From contig NZ_CAMBNZ010000004.1 in the NCBI RefSeq assembly GCF_945869175.1, positions 1 to 64,000 of the forward strand: a stretch of DNA of 64,000 bases, in the 5' to 3' direction. The notes below the pieces were generated by a model, which saw only the letters and a list, made by a program, of their open reading frames with translations, was not told the DNA's origin and searched no databases. Both the position numbers and the translations under genes were made by a program. The stretch comes from Limnohabitans sp. Rim8. Lineage in GTDB: Bacteria > Pseudomonadota > Gammaproteobacteria > Burkholderiales > Burkholderiaceae_C. Positions 41,629 to 50,935 of the stretch are shown piece after piece (position 1 is the first letter of the stretch; every line of letters starts with the position of its first letter).

Positions 41629-43157
41629 GGCGTCGACATACCACCAAAGGTAGCCCCCATCGGGAACGTGCTGGTCGAAGCGAGGCTCGCCATCACGGCC
41701 TCGGCCGCCCTCTGGCCTGAAAGGGCCGCCATCGGAACGCCCGGTCCCGGATGCACGCTGCCCCCCGCCAAATAGAGGCCCGACAGGGGTGTGGTGGAGC
41801 CAGGTCGGCTGAAGATGCTCGTCCACCCGTGCGTCGCCTGCCCGTACAGCGCCCCGCCACTGGCCGGAAATCGCCGATGAAAGTCCTGCGGGCTCGTGCG
41901 GATGCTGTTGGCCGTTGTGGGCTCCAGGTTCAGACCCAGCTGGCGCAGATGCTGAAAGGTGTGGTTTTGGCATTGCTCTAAGGCCTCCTCGGTGATGCCG
42001 TCGCCGTCACCGCAAGCGGGGGCGTTCACCAAACAAAAAATGCGCTCGGCCTGGCCGGGCATGACGGCTGAAGGTTGGTCTTGCGCGCAGACATAAACCG
42101 TGGGCCTTTCAGGCAGGCGCTGGCGTTCAAAGATGTCTTCGAATTCACTGGCATAACTGCTGTGAAAAAAAACGTTGTGTCGGTCGAGTGCTACGCCTTG
42201 CGTGGGGGAGTACATCGACCACGTCAGCGCCGAGAGCGAACGCGGCGGCGCGGATGAAGTGACAGCGCGACGCACGCCCTCGCCCAGCAAACCGCTGCGC
42301 AGCGCACCGGTATCGCCATTGAAGATCACCCGATCGGCTGGCAAGAATTCACCCGACTGCAAATGCACCCCGTATACCCGGCCCTGCCGGTGCTCGATGC
42401 GCTGGCAAGTGCTGTGGTAGCGAAACACGGCCCCTCGGCGACTGCCAACCCGCTCAAGAGCATGCGCCATGGCGACCATGCCGCCTTCCACCGACCAGAC
42501 ACCGTCCATCTCAACTTGGGCGATCAGCATCAAGGTGGCCGGCGATTGCCATGGCGATGAGCCGCAATAGGTGGCGTAACGTGCAAAGAGCTGGCGCAAA
42601 CGCGGATCCGAAAACTGTTGGCCGAGTTGATCCCACAGGCTGCGCATGGGCCCCAGTTGTGCCAGCACACCCAAGCCTTTGAACCCCAAATCGCCCATGA
42701 AGCCGCCCATGCTGGGGCGTTGGGCACGGATCATCGGCCCTTCCAATGTGGCGTAAAGTTGGCGCGTGGTTTTGCAAAAATCGCGAAAACGACGCGCTTC
42801 ATCTCCCCCGGACCATGCGGCAATGGCCGCTTCGCTTTCATTGGCGTTGGCAGACAAATCGAGCTGGCTCCCATCGGGCCAGAAGTGCCGCGCCAGCACC
42901 TGCAGGGGCGTGATGCGCATCTCGGCCTCCACGCTGGTGCCCACGCTGCGCAGCAATGCATCGAACACCCAACGCATGGTGAACACGGTGGGGCCGCTGT
43001 CGATGGCCACGCCTGCCACTTCGCGGCTGTGCACTTTGCCGCCGGGCGCACTGGCAGACTCAACCACCGTAACGTTTACCCCCTGGTGCGCCAGTGTGAT
43101 GGCACTGCTCAAGCCGCCCATGCCCGCACCAATGATGACCACCTTGTGCTCAGACAT
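41625..43157 (-). CDS. crtD: hydroxy/methoxyneurosporene desaturase CrtD
   Basis: FAD-dependent carotenoid 3,4-desaturase, 510 aa. It has VVIIGAGMGGLSSAITLAHQG and SGPTVFTMRWVFDAL, and ends with GLYLAGGSVHPGPGVPMAALSGQRAAEAV. It acts after CrtC and CrtF in spheroidene synthesis. The C-terminal extension beyond MASLAST (STFPMGATFGGMSTP) is read from sequence that also encodes the conserved CrtC N-terminus in another frame. The start overlaps the crtA stop by 8 bp. Confidence 0.93.
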   Translation of the reverse strand: MSEHKVVIIGAGMGGLSSAITLAHQGVNVTVVESASAPGGKVHSREVAGVAIDSGPTVFTMRWVFDALLRSVGTSVEAEMRITPLQVLARHFWPDGSQLDLSANANESEAAIAAWSGGDEARRFRDFCKTTRQLYATLEGPMIRAQRPSMGGFMGDLGFKGLGVLAQLGPMRSLWDQLGQQFSDPRLRQLFARYATYCGSSPWQSPATLMLIAQVEMDGVWSVEGGMVAMAHALERVGSRRGAVFRYHSTCQRIEHRQGRVYGVHLQSGEFLPADRVIFNGDTGALRSGLLGEGVRRAVTSSAPPRSLSALTWSMYSPTQGVALDRHNVFFHSSYASEFEDIFERQRLPERPTVYVCAQDQPSAVMPGQAERIFCLVNAPACGDGDGITEEALEQCQNHTFQHLRQLGLNLEPTTANSIRTSPQDFHRRFPASGGALYGQATHGWTSIFSRPGSTTPLSGLYLAGGSVHPGPGVPMAALSGQRAAEAVMASLASTSTFPMGATFGGMSTP

Positions 43158-43992
43158 GGCTGATCTCTGGGGTTGTCACACTCAGATCGGCTGTGGATGC
43201 TGAAGCCAAGTCAGCTTCACGCGAAGGAGGTTTTCTTTGAAACTGAAAAGGCTGGCCTTGCCAGACTCCGGCCATCTGCAGCACTTGCATGCGCACAAAC
43301 AAAGACTCTGAAAAAAACTGGTGCTTGTAGGCTGCGGCGCTGGCCACCTGGTGCGCGCCTTGGCGTGCATAGTTCAACATGGCCGCTGTGTCTTGCCACA
43401 AACTGAAGGTGCATTGGCGCACCAAAGGCGCTTCGCCCAAGCCCATGGCCAAGAGACATCCGGGGGACTTGTCCAGATCGGCTTGGGCCGCAGGGGCATA
43501 GCGCCAAAATGCCATGGCCTTGGTGGGGATGATGCTGGCACGCGTCAAAACAGCAAATGGGGCTGCAGGCTGCGCAGTCATGGAGGCCTGAACTAGGCTT
43601 TGATCACCCATGGCTTCAGAACTGCTGGTTTGCCAGATTTGTTTGTCCCAATGGCCCCTTGCCGATTGCACCGTCAAAACACCTGTCCAACACTCGCGGG
43701 CACGTTCTCGGTACGCTTGAACCGCTGGGCTTTCCAAAAATTTCTGCGCCAAATCAAGATGACTGAAGGTGCAGATCAAGCCTTGGTGCGTGGCACTGGG
43801 ACGCAAGCTGAAGCCCCCGCCGTGACCACTGCCCATGACCTTGGCCATGGTCAGGCCCGGCACATCCTTGTAGGGCGTGGCCCCAGCCACCAATCGAAGC
43901 CAACCCCAGCCTTGGTGCTTTCGCAAGAAATCGACCAACACCACCACGACCACCCCGGACAGGGGATCGTGAAGTGGTTCAATGGCGTCCAT
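43150..43992 (-). CDS. crtA: spheroidene monooxygenase CrtA
   Basis: 280 aa with VVVVVLVDFLRKHQGWGWLRL, a mid-region SIIPTKAMAFWRYAP and a C-terminal FFSESLFVRMQVLQMAG, which mark CrtA. The enzyme adds the 2-keto group to spheroidene using O2, giving the pink spheroidenone of aerobic cells. It follows pufC by 40 bp without a terminator, continuing the superoperon into crtADC. Confidence 0.9.
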   Translation of the reverse strand: MDAIEPLHDPLSGVVVVVLVDFLRKHQGWGWLRLVAGATPYKDVPGLTMAKVMGSGHGGGFSLRPSATHQGLICTFSHLDLAQKFLESPAVQAYRERARECWTGVLTVQSARGHWDKQIWQTSSSEAMGDQSLVQASMTAQPAAPFAVLTRASIIPTKAMAFWRYAPAAQADLDKSPGCLLAMGLGEAPLVRQCTFSLWQDTAAMLNYARQGAHQVASAAAYKHQFFSESLFVRMQVLQMAGVWQGQPFQFQRKPPSREADLASASTADLSVTTPEISHV

Positions 43993-44032
43993 GACGGGAT
44001 GTCCAGCAAATGGGGCGGCGGCTGGTGATGGA

Positions 44033-45106
44033 CTACTTGGCCGCGACTTTGGACGCTGTCAAAGCGGGCTTGAGCAACTCAGGAAAGTCCTTGGCCATGG
44101 GGGCACCGTTCAGTGGTTTGTAAGCGCCCTGGTGGCAGGTTGCACAATTGGCTTTGGCAACATCACCCAATGGGCCCTTGCGGTGCGCCGGGAAAACTTC
44201 GGTCAATGGCTCCATATAAGTCAGATTCAAATCACGCGCCATGCGGATGCCGTGCCAAGCAGTGACCCGCTGAGGCGGACTGTTTTCCCAGGTTTGGAAA
44301 GACTGCGTGTTGTGGCAATAAGTGCAATTGACACCCAATGACGTAGACATGTGCACCATCAGTCCATGGGTCCATTCGGCCTGTTTGATGGATTGGCGAT
44401 TTCCAGAAGGAAGGGCCGTGGGACCTGCCAGACGAATATTTTTGCTTTCCAGCAAAAATGGTGTGAATGGGTCATTGGGAAGTGAGGACAGATTGACCAC
44501 CGGTGAGGGCTCGTTCTGCCCAGCCTTGTCGCCCATGAAATTGGAGCCTTGAGGCTGATGATCCGCCTTGAACCATATTTCACTCGGAACTGGCTGTCCT
44601 CTGTGGCAGGTGTAGCAAGTCACGCCCGTTTGCGCCACATGAGGCTGCCACTCGGCATTGATGTGCTGCGTCATCTCCGTCATGCGACGGGCCACCACCT
44701 TGGTGTATTTGCTGTCATCCGCAAAATTGGCGACGTTATGGCAATAAGCACACCCTTCATTGGGGGCAACCCAATTGGTCATGGAAACCATGAGCCGAGT
44801 GAATTGACCAACGCTCAAGTCACCCAAGACCTTTACATTTTTATAAACCTCCGATGCCTTGGGGCCTCCTGCATCCGCAGCAGGGATCACATCTGGAGGC
44901 TGGTTTTTTTCAGTCTTAATTTCAAGCAGCCTTGGGTTGTAAACCTGGGCCATTCCAGTGCCCCTGTAGCCACTTTGTACGGATTCAGGAACAGGTCGCT
45001 CACAACCTGTAAGCAACAAACCCATCAACAAAAAGCCCATCAACTTGAACAAAAAGCCTGTGGTCGGCGAATCAGAGCGGACATGTGTGTTCATAAGGTT
45101 TTTCAT
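44033..45106 (-). CDS. pufC: reaction-centre tetraheme cytochrome c subunit PufC
   Basis: 357 aa with a lipoprotein signal peptide ending LLTGC and four heme motifs: CAYCH, CYTCH, CTYCH and CATCH. Methionines in the preceding helices ([18 protein letters not shown]) fit the axial-ligand pattern. It is a periplasmic electron donor to the photo-oxidised special pair, itself reduced by HiPIP or a soluble cytochrome. The ATG at 45106 overlaps the pufM stop; a start at 45094 (MNTHVRSD) is also possible. Confidence 0.96.
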   Translation of the reverse strand: MKNLMNTHVRSDSPTTGFLFKLMGFLLMGLLLTGCERPVPESVQSGYRGTGMAQVYNPRLLEIKTEKNQPPDVIPAADAGGPKASEVYKNVKVLGDLSVGQFTRLMVSMTNWVAPNEGCAYCHNVANFADDSKYTKVVARRMTEMTQHINAEWQPHVAQTGVTCYTCHRGQPVPSEIWFKADHQPQGSNFMGDKAGQNEPSPVVNLSSLPNDPFTPFLLESKNIRLAGPTALPSGNRQSIKQAEWTHGLMVHMSTSLGVNCTYCHNTQSFQTWENSPPQRVTAWHGIRMARDLNLTYMEPLTEVFPAHRKGPLGDVAKANCATCHQGAYKPLNGAPMAKDFPELLKPALTASKVAAK

Positions 45107-46080
45107 GGCTTGCCTCCAATGCTGAGCGAGGGGTCGGGCAGCGCAGGGTAAATATCAGGATAAGGCGGGACAACGCCATGCTTCATGGCCCACAGGTACC
45201 AGTTGTCCACCACAGTACCGGTCAACAAGATGCCGATACCACCTGTGATGGGGCACAGCACAGCGAACCACCAAGCCCAACGGTGAATCGATTCCATGGT
45301 CGCGTTGAAACCCATGGTCCAGCGCCAGAACAAGGCAGCGCGCTCAGAGGCCGTGCCACGGTCGGTGATTTGCTCGATTTCACGTTCACCGCCATACCGG
45401 GTTACGGCCAAAATGGTGGCACCGTGCATGGCGAACAGCAGGGCTGAGCCGTACAAGAACACGATGGAGAGCGCATGGAAAGGGTTGTAGAACAGGTTGC
45501 CGTAACGGAGCGAAAACGCCGTGGTCCAATCCAGATGAGAGAAGATGCCGTAAGGCACTGCCTCACTCCAAGAACCCATCAGAATGGGCCGGAACAAACC
45601 CAACACCAAAAACAACCAAATGGCCGCAGCAAAAGCCCAAGCGATGTGCAGTCCCATACCCAGCTCAATGGCACGCCGGTAAGTCCGCGCCCACCAGAGC
45701 AAGATAGATGCAGTGAGGAAAAGACCAACAATCAAAAACCAGCCGCCCTGATTGAGGGGAGGCAAACTCAAGCCATAGCTCGGTGGTGGTGGCTCCAGTG
45801 AGAGCCAGAACAACTGGCGAACAAACTGAATCGGATCGTAGTTGACCGAGGCCAACATGTTCATACCAATCAGGGTGAAGGCGATAAGGCCACAAAACAA
45901 TGAGGCCAAACCCAGACCACCCAAATAAATGGGCCCCAACTGGGCGTTGCCGATCTTACCGATCCAATAAACAAGAAATGGACGGCCGCTTCGGGGACTG
46001 TTTCCATGCCCAAGCTTGACCCCCTCGTGAACAGGTCCTACGGCTTGTACCGTTGTGAACAGATTTTGATATTCAGCCAT
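45103..46080 (-). CDS. pufM: photosynthetic reaction centre M subunit
   Basis: Five-span RC-M, 325 aa. Markers are [47 protein letters not shown] (special-pair and accessory BChl region) and the C-terminal [17 protein letters not shown], whose long tail is typical of species with PufC. ATG at 46080 (MAEYQNLF) matches family N-termini; the frame extends six codons upstream. Confidence 0.97.
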   Translation of the reverse strand: MAEYQNLFTTVQAVGPVHEGVKLGHGNSPRSGRPFLVYWIGKIGNAQLGPIYLGGLGLASLFCGLIAFTLIGMNMLASVNYDPIQFVRQLFWLSLEPPPPSYGLSLPPLNQGGWFLIVGLFLTASILLWWARTYRRAIELGMGLHIAWAFAAAIWLFLVLGLFRPILMGSWSEAVPYGIFSHLDWTTAFSLRYGNLFYNPFHALSIVFLYGSALLFAMHGATILAVTRYGGEREIEQITDRGTASERAALFWRWTMGFNATMESIHRWAWWFAVLCPITGGIGILLTGTVVDNWYLWAMKHGVVPPYPDIYPALPDPSLSIGGKP

Positions 46081-46132
46081 TGCTGTACTCCTATGCAATG
46101 TTTTTAATTGAAGGCGAGAGGGTCAAACCCAT

Positions 46133-46969
46133 TCAAACGGGCCACTGCGACCAGATGGGCAGGTTCAACCACCAACCCCACCACTCTGGCCAGCCACGCG
46201 TCCAGAACGGTCCACTGAGCACAATGCACAGCGCGCTGAACAAGACAGCCGCCAGCGCCAAGAAAAGACCGACTCTGTGGATACCCAATGTGCCCACCGA
46301 ATAACCGATGAAATCCCGGAAAAAGGTGTCCTCATGCTCTGGGGTTTTGACCACTTGTCCAGGCTGCGGATTGGTAGAAGAAAGCACCAGACCACCGTGC
46401 AGCGATAAGGCGAACACACTGGCAAAGAAGAAACTCACGGCGATCATGTGCGCCGGGTTGTAATGAAAATGCAGGTACTGGTAGCCCACATTGGAGACCC
46501 AGTCCAGGTGGCTGAAGATGCCGTACGGAAAACCGTGACCCCATGCCCCCATGAGCACGGGGCGAATCACCACCAGGGTGAAATAAGCAAAGATGGCCAC
46601 GCCGAAAGCCACGGGCACGTGAAAGCCCATGCCCAGTTTGCGGCAGATCTCGACCTCGCGCATCATCCACGAGCCAAATGCGCCGAGTGCACACACTGTG
46701 ATGAGCTGCCACAGGCCGCCCTCCATCAGGGGCGCAAAGCGCAAGCCATACGACAAATCAGGCGGTGCGATGCTGATCTGCCAAATGTTCCAGGTCGGGC
46801 CTTGTGAGGCACCCCACAAAATGAGCGCTGTGCCCAGGAACGAAAAGAAAAGGGTTGTGACGCCGAAAAAACCGACGTAAAACGGTCCGACCCAAAAGTC
46901 GAACAAATCACCACCCAGCAGGGTACCACCGCGAACACGGTACTTTTTCTCAAAATTTAGCATGGCCAT
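46133..46969 (-). CDS. pufL: photosynthetic reaction centre L subunit
   Basis: Five-span RC-L, 278 aa, beginning [60 protein letters not shown] contains the BChl and iron/QB-site histidines. An AGGAGG site lies 8 bp before ATG 46969, favouring it over ATG 46963. Confidence 0.97.
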   Translation of the reverse strand: MAMLNFEKKYRVRGGTLLGGDLFDFWVGPFYVGFFGVTTLFFSFLGTALILWGASQGPTWNIWQISIAPPDLSYGLRFAPLMEGGLWQLITVCALGAFGSWMMREVEICRKLGMGFHVPVAFGVAIFAYFTLVVIRPVLMGAWGHGFPYGIFSHLDWVSNVGYQYLHFHYNPAHMIAVSFFFASVFALSLHGGLVLSSTNPQPGQVVKTPEHEDTFFRDFIGYSVGTLGIHRVGLFLALAAVLFSALCIVLSGPFWTRGWPEWWGWWLNLPIWSQWPV

Positions 46970-46999
46970 GGTTGGGTCCTCCTGCCTTCAGTGGATGAA

Positions 47000-47037
47000 C
47001 AGGTGCTGCATTGAACGGGGCTCAATGGCAGCACCTG
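47000..47037 (-). repeat. stable hairpin between pufA and pufL
   Basis: CAGGTGCTGC and GCAGCACCTG pair perfectly over 10 bp and are extended inside by ATTGA/TCAAT with a single-base bulge; the loop is ACGGGGC. In Rhodobacter an analogous hairpin after pufA protects the pufBA segment from 3' decay and gives an excess of LH1 over reaction-centre mRNA. The same role is likely here. Confidence 0.8.
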
Positions 47038-47053
47038 GACGGCAAGTCCTGGA

Positions 47054-47263
47054 TCAGGACTTGGGGGCGGCCAGCGATGCCACCGAAGCGGGCAGCGGCG
47101 AGTTTTGCGCCGATGCTGCTACAGGCTTTTTCGCGCCGTCGAGCCAGTTGAATTTGTTGGTGCTGAGCAAGATGAGGTGAATCATCGCGGCCAGGCCAAA
47201 CAAGAAAATACCCTGCAGCACCATGGCACGCAAAGGGTCGTAAAGTCGCCAAATTCTCCACAT
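47054..47263 (-). CDS. pufA: light-harvesting complex 1 alpha subunit
   Basis: LH1 alpha apoprotein, 69 aa: [18 protein letters not shown], then [11 protein letters not shown] with the BChl-ligating His, and FNWLDG. A long Ala/Ser/Pro-rich tail follows. The AGGAG site overlaps the stop of the preceding 74-aa ORF, so translation may be coupled to that ORF and not, as usual, to pufB. Confidence 0.96.
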   Translation of the reverse strand: MWRIWRLYDPLRAMVLQGIFLFGLAAMIHLILLSTNKFNWLDGAKKPVAASAQNSPLPASVASLAAPKS

Positions 47264-47273
47264 GGTGAATCTC

Positions 47274-47498
47274 CTAAATGATGTGGGACATGAAGGTGTA
47301 CACCGCAGCTTTCACGCCCTGACTCATGCTCTTGGCATCTTCAGCACCAGGCAGCAGATCCCGCCAGTGAACGCCGACCAGCTTGGCCAGAACGACGAGC
47401 ACGAACAGACATCCGAATCCGATAAGGAAAATGGACCAATAGGCTGGGGACTCATCCGCACGCGAATGGTCCTCATGGAGGTGGGTTGTGTTTTGCAT
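47274..47498 (-). CDS. 74-aa single-span membrane protein inserted between pufB and pufA
   Basis: A His/Asp-rich hydrophilic N-terminus ([16 protein letters not shown]) is followed by one hydrophobic helix ([22 protein letters not shown]) and a soluble tail ([18 protein letters not shown] then [12 protein letters not shown]). A GGAG site lies 8 bp before the ATG, and the gene ends 10 bp before pufA, so it should be translated within the puf mRNA. It is not an LH1 polypeptide: it lacks the conserved antenna His context. Topology is loosely like PufX or PufQ, but those genes sit elsewhere in puf operons and I see no convincing similarity. Probably an RC-LH1 accessory protein. Confidence 0.8.
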   Translation of the reverse strand: MQNTTHLHEDHSRADESPAYWSIFLIGFGCLFVLVVLAKLVGVHWRDLLPGAEDAKSMSQGVKAAVYTFMSHII

Positions 47499-47542
47499 GA
47501 CAGTGACTCCGTCAATCTATGGTTAAAAAAACAGGCTCTGAA

Positions 47543-47686
47543 TCAGAACCAGGGACGCCACGCCCAGACCAGGATGTGGGCCAGAACAGCTACAGCTGTA
47601 AAGCCCACGGTACCTTGCATCCAGTAATGGTGGAACTCCTGGGCTTCCTCATCGGTGAGTCCGGAAATTGATGTCTTGGTGGACAT
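47543..47686 (-). CDS. pufB: light-harvesting complex 1 beta subunit
   Basis: LH1 beta apoprotein, 47 aa: [22 protein letters not shown], then [17 protein letters not shown] with the BChl-ligating His and the conserved WRPWF end. AAGGAG precedes ATG 47686. It is separated from pufA by 279 bp holding a 74-aa ORF, instead of the usual short gap. Confidence 0.95.
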   Translation of the reverse strand: MSTKTSISGLTDEEAQEFHHYWMQGTVGFTAVAVLAHILVWAWRPWF

Positions 47687-47698
47687 GTTTTGCTCCTT

Positions 47699-47830
47699 TT
47701 AAAGAGGCCTTGCGACCCGGGTTGCGCACAGCCCGCGCAGATGGGCATCCGCAGCCAAAGGCCACGACATCGGATCAGCGGCGCCGCATGGAGCGGCACC
47801 TGCTGGTGTATTGGTTGGGGTGCGACTCAT
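47699..47830 (-). CDS. possible 43-aa peptide between bchZ and pufB
   Basis: An ORF starts in an ATGA overlap with the bchZ stop and ends 12 bp before pufB. It encodes a Pro/Ala-rich peptide without a membrane helix ([20 protein letters not shown]...). This is where pufQ sits in Rhodobacter, but the peptide has none of the hydrophobic character of PufQ. It may simply be leader sequence that keeps ribosomes moving into pufB. Confidence 0.25.
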   Translation of the reverse strand: MSRTPTNTPAGAAPCGAADPMSWPLAADAHLRGLCATRVARPL

Positions 47831-49353
47831 GCCGCTACCCCCAGGCCCAGTTCGCGGCTGGCCGCGTTAACATGGGCTTCGGTCACTTCGTTCTGGCCTT
47901 GTGACTGGGACAGCTGCTCGGCTTGGTCTCGCAAGCGCTTGGCCGCAGAAATTTGCACCAGCACGGGCTGGCTTTGCACGACATCGCGCAGGCGCTGCTG
48001 GGCCTCGTCTTGCCAGCTGGCATTCGGCGCCACCACGCCGCGCGCATGTGTTGCTGGGGCCTTGTCCATCTCGGTGCCTAAAGGCAGGATGTGGAACAGC
48101 GCATCAAACAGCGCGTTGCACACCTCTTGAATCACATAGCTGGCACCGCTGTAACCCATGAAAGGCGTGCCCGTATGGCGGCGGATGATGGCGCCGGGGA
48201 AAGAAGCCGGAATGAAGGCTGCACGCATCGGGCTTCCGCCTGAAATTTCGCTCAGGTACATGCGCTCGTTGTAGCTGCCAAACATGATGAGTGGGGTCTG
48301 GGTCTTGACCAGTTCGCGCACAGCAGCGTTGTCGGTCTTGTTGCCTGCGGTGCGCGACACACTGAACCGGCAGGGCAAGCCCATTTCATGTTCGAGGAAG
48401 TTTTTCAGGCCCCTCGAATAGGTCTCGCCAGCCACCACAGCAAAACTGGCGGTCGCGAAAAAGTCTTGTGTGACCGAGCGCCACAGGTCCCACATGGGCT
48501 TCAAGGTGGTGTGCTTTTCACGTTCGATGAAAGGCTCGGGGTCCAAGTGCAGTAACTCGCCCAATTTGCGCAAAAAGTTGGTCGTGCTGTGCAAACCAAT
48601 GGGCGCTTGCAAATAAGGGCGCTCCAGCGCCTCGCACAGCATGCGGCCAAACTCGCGGTACATGCAAATGTTCACATCGGCCTCGACCAAGCGCGAGACA
48701 TCGGCCAAGTGACTTCCCAGCGGGAAAACCATATTCACATCGGCACCGATGCCTTGCACCAGTCGGCGGATTTCTGCCAAGTCGCTGGCACTGTTGAAGG
48801 TGCCGTAGCAAGGGCCGATGATGTTGACGCGGGGCTTTTCGCCCACAGGACGGTCTTCAAAGGGTTTGCGCGCAGGCACTTTGCGCAGACCATATTCGCT
48901 CCACAGCCAGTACATGGCGCGGTTGGCGCATTGCCATTGGTCTTCGTCGATGGTGCGCGGCAAAAAGCGGGCGATGTTGGTGCCTTCTGGCGTGACGCCG
49001 CCGCCGATCATCTCGGCAATGGAACCTGTGACCACCACCGCGGGCAGTTCGGGGTCGAGTGTGGCGTGTGCGCGCTTCATGGCGCCTTCTGTGCCTTCGC
49101 GGCCCAGTTGCTCTTCAGCCAAACCTGTCACCACAATCGGCAACTCGTGAGGCGGCAATGCATCGGTGTAATGCAGCACCGAAGTCACAGGCAAGTTTTC
49201 GCAGCCCACCGGGCCGTCGATGACCACTTGCAAACCCTTGATGGCGGTGAACACATACACCGCACCCCAATAACCACCTGCGCGGTCGTGGTCCAGGATC
49301 AGGGGCGACTTGGGCTTGGCCACACTGCTGGGTGGAGGATTGATTTGGTTCAT
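47827..49353 (-). CDS. bchZ: chlorophyllide reductase subunit BchZ
   Basis: NifK-like subunit, 508 aa, of chlorophyllide a oxidoreductase, which reduces ring B to the bacteriochlorin level. It has [36 protein letters not shown] and the cysteine-containing [19 protein letters not shown] overlap with bchY. The C-terminus lies 140 bp upstream of pufB, the standard bchXYZ-puf linkage. Confidence 0.96.
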   Translation of the reverse strand: MNQINPPPSSVAKPKSPLILDHDRAGGYWGAVYVFTAIKGLQVVIDGPVGCENLPVTSVLHYTDALPPHELPIVVTGLAEEQLGREGTEGAMKRAHATLDPELPAVVVTGSIAEMIGGGVTPEGTNIARFLPRTIDEDQWQCANRAMYWLWSEYGLRKVPARKPFEDRPVGEKPRVNIIGPCYGTFNSASDLAEIRRLVQGIGADVNMVFPLGSHLADVSRLVEADVNICMYREFGRMLCEALERPYLQAPIGLHSTTNFLRKLGELLHLDPEPFIEREKHTTLKPMWDLWRSVTQDFFATASFAVVAGETYSRGLKNFLEHEMGLPCRFSVSRTAGNKTDNAAVRELVKTQTPLIMFGSYNERMYLSEISGGSPMRAAFIPASFPGAIIRRHTGTPFMGYSGASYVIQEVCNALFDALFHILPLGTEMDKAPATHARGVVAPNASWQDEAQQRLRDVVQSQPVLVQISAAKRLRDQAEQLSQSQGQNEVTEAHVNAASRELGLGVAA

Positions 49354-50903
49354 GAACCCATCTCCTCGGCTTTGCGCTTTTTCATCAGCTTTTCGATCTG
49401 ACGGCGGGTTTCAGCTTTGAACTCGGGGCGGTCTTTAGGCACCGACTCCCAAACACCGGCGGCATGGCCTGCCCCCACATCGCCGAAGAAGTCTTTCATG
49501 GCATCGAAGCGGGCCTGGTTGCCCATGGCCGCTTGCACCACCTGCACCAGTGAACCGGCACCGGCCACACCCATGAGGGGGCGCGCAGAAATCAAGTTGG
49601 TGAAGTACAGCGAGGGCACACTGTTTTGCTTGGCAATCTGCACCACCGGTGTGGTGCCGATGGCCAGCTGCGGCCGGTATTCGTACATGGCGTTGAGGTC
49701 TTGCTCAAGCGAGGCGCGCATTTGCACCTGCACGCCTTTGGCTTTGAGCCATTCGATATCGTGCGCGTTCCACTCGGTCGCGGGACAGGCCGAGCCCACG
49801 TATCGCAGATCAGCGCCGCATTCGATGAGCAAGCGCCCCACCAACAATTCGGAGCCTTCGTAACCACTCAAAGTGATACGGCCCGAAATCGGCTTTTGCA
49901 TCAACAGGCCACGCATTTGCGTGAGTGCCTGGTTACGCGCAAGATCGATCTGCGACTGGGCAATGCCTGCAGCCTGGCCGATGTGTTGCAACCAGTCTTG
50001 TGTGCCTTCGAGGCCCACCGGAGCTGAGCCCACCACAGGGCGGCCTGCGGCTTTGAATTCACGCACACTGGCGGTGTAGAACGGATGAATCGCAGCGGCC
50101 ACGCTGCAGTCGAGCGCAGCATACAACTCGCGCCATTCGCGGGTGGGCACAACGGGTCCTGCAGCTAAGCCCATGGGGGCCAACATTTGACCAATGATCA
50201 CCGGATCGGCCGGGAACATTTCACCCAACAAGGCCACCGTGGGCAAGTCGCCACGTCCTGCACGGGGTGCGGCCACCGGGCCGCTCATGATTTCTTCGCG
50301 GGCGTATTTGAGCATCGCGCCGGCCAGCACATCCTTGGCTTCGGCATGGGTGGGCACGCCAAAACCGGGCACATCGATACCGATGATGCGCACGCCGTTG
50401 ATCTCTTTGGGCAACAACTGCAAAGGCACGCCACTGGCTGTCGGCACGCACAGGTTGATGATGATGATGGTGTCCACTTTGTCCGGATCGGCCTCGGCGT
50501 GCACCGCATCTCGAATGTCTTCAAACAGCTTGCCCGTGACCAGCGACTCGGAGTTGAAGGGCACGTAACCCACGCTGCGGCGGGCGCCGTAAAAGTGCGA
50601 GGTGAACGTCAGGCCATACACGCAACAAGCCGAGCCCGACAAAATGGTGGCGGTGCGCTTCATGCGCAGGCCCACGCGCAACGAGCCAAAAGCCGGGCAC
50701 ATGCTTTGCGGCTGATCGTGCGGACCGGCATCGGGCTGGCGTGGGTAATCTCGTGCGTACTGGTCGAGCACTTCAGATTTACCCGCTTCTTTGGCGGCAG
50801 CCACCATGGCTTCGGTGCCGGCGTGGCAGCCCATGCCGTCGCCTTGCAGGCCTGCCGGGTTCGCAGCTTGAGGGCTGGGATGGATCGGGATGGTACGTGT
50901 CAT
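49350..50903 (-). CDS. bchY: chlorophyllide reductase subunit BchY
   Basis: NifD-like subunit, 517 aa, with [39 protein letters not shown] and [28 protein letters not shown], which contain the conserved iron-sulfur cysteines. ATG at 50903 has a GGTAA site; a TTG 36 bp earlier would abut the bchX stop. Partner of BchX and BchZ. Confidence 0.95.
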   Translation of the reverse strand: MTRTIPIHPSPQAANPAGLQGDGMGCHAGTEAMVAAAKEAGKSEVLDQYARDYPRQPDAGPHDQPQSMCPAFGSLRVGLRMKRTATILSGSACCVYGLTFTSHFYGARRSVGYVPFNSESLVTGKLFEDIRDAVHAEADPDKVDTIIIINLCVPTASGVPLQLLPKEINGVRIIGIDVPGFGVPTHAEAKDVLAGAMLKYAREEIMSGPVAAPRAGRGDLPTVALLGEMFPADPVIIGQMLAPMGLAAGPVVPTREWRELYAALDCSVAAAIHPFYTASVREFKAAGRPVVGSAPVGLEGTQDWLQHIGQAAGIAQSQIDLARNQALTQMRGLLMQKPISGRITLSGYEGSELLVGRLLIECGADLRYVGSACPATEWNAHDIEWLKAKGVQVQMRASLEQDLNAMYEYRPQLAIGTTPVVQIAKQNSVPSLYFTNLISARPLMGVAGAGSLVQVVQAAMGNQARFDAMKDFFGDVGAGHAAGVWESVPKDRPEFKAETRRQIEKLMKKRKAEEMGS

Positions 50904-50935
50904 GGTTGTTACCTGTGGTGTGTCAGCGGCTGCGT

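Noticed and set aside
47274-47498. Assigning the 74-aa ORF as pufQ or pufX
   Set aside because: Only size and single-span topology are similar; gene position and sequence motifs do not match either.
47590-47799. 69-codon minus-strand frame across the pufB region
   Set aside because: Out of frame with the clear 47-aa LH1 beta gene at 47543-47686.
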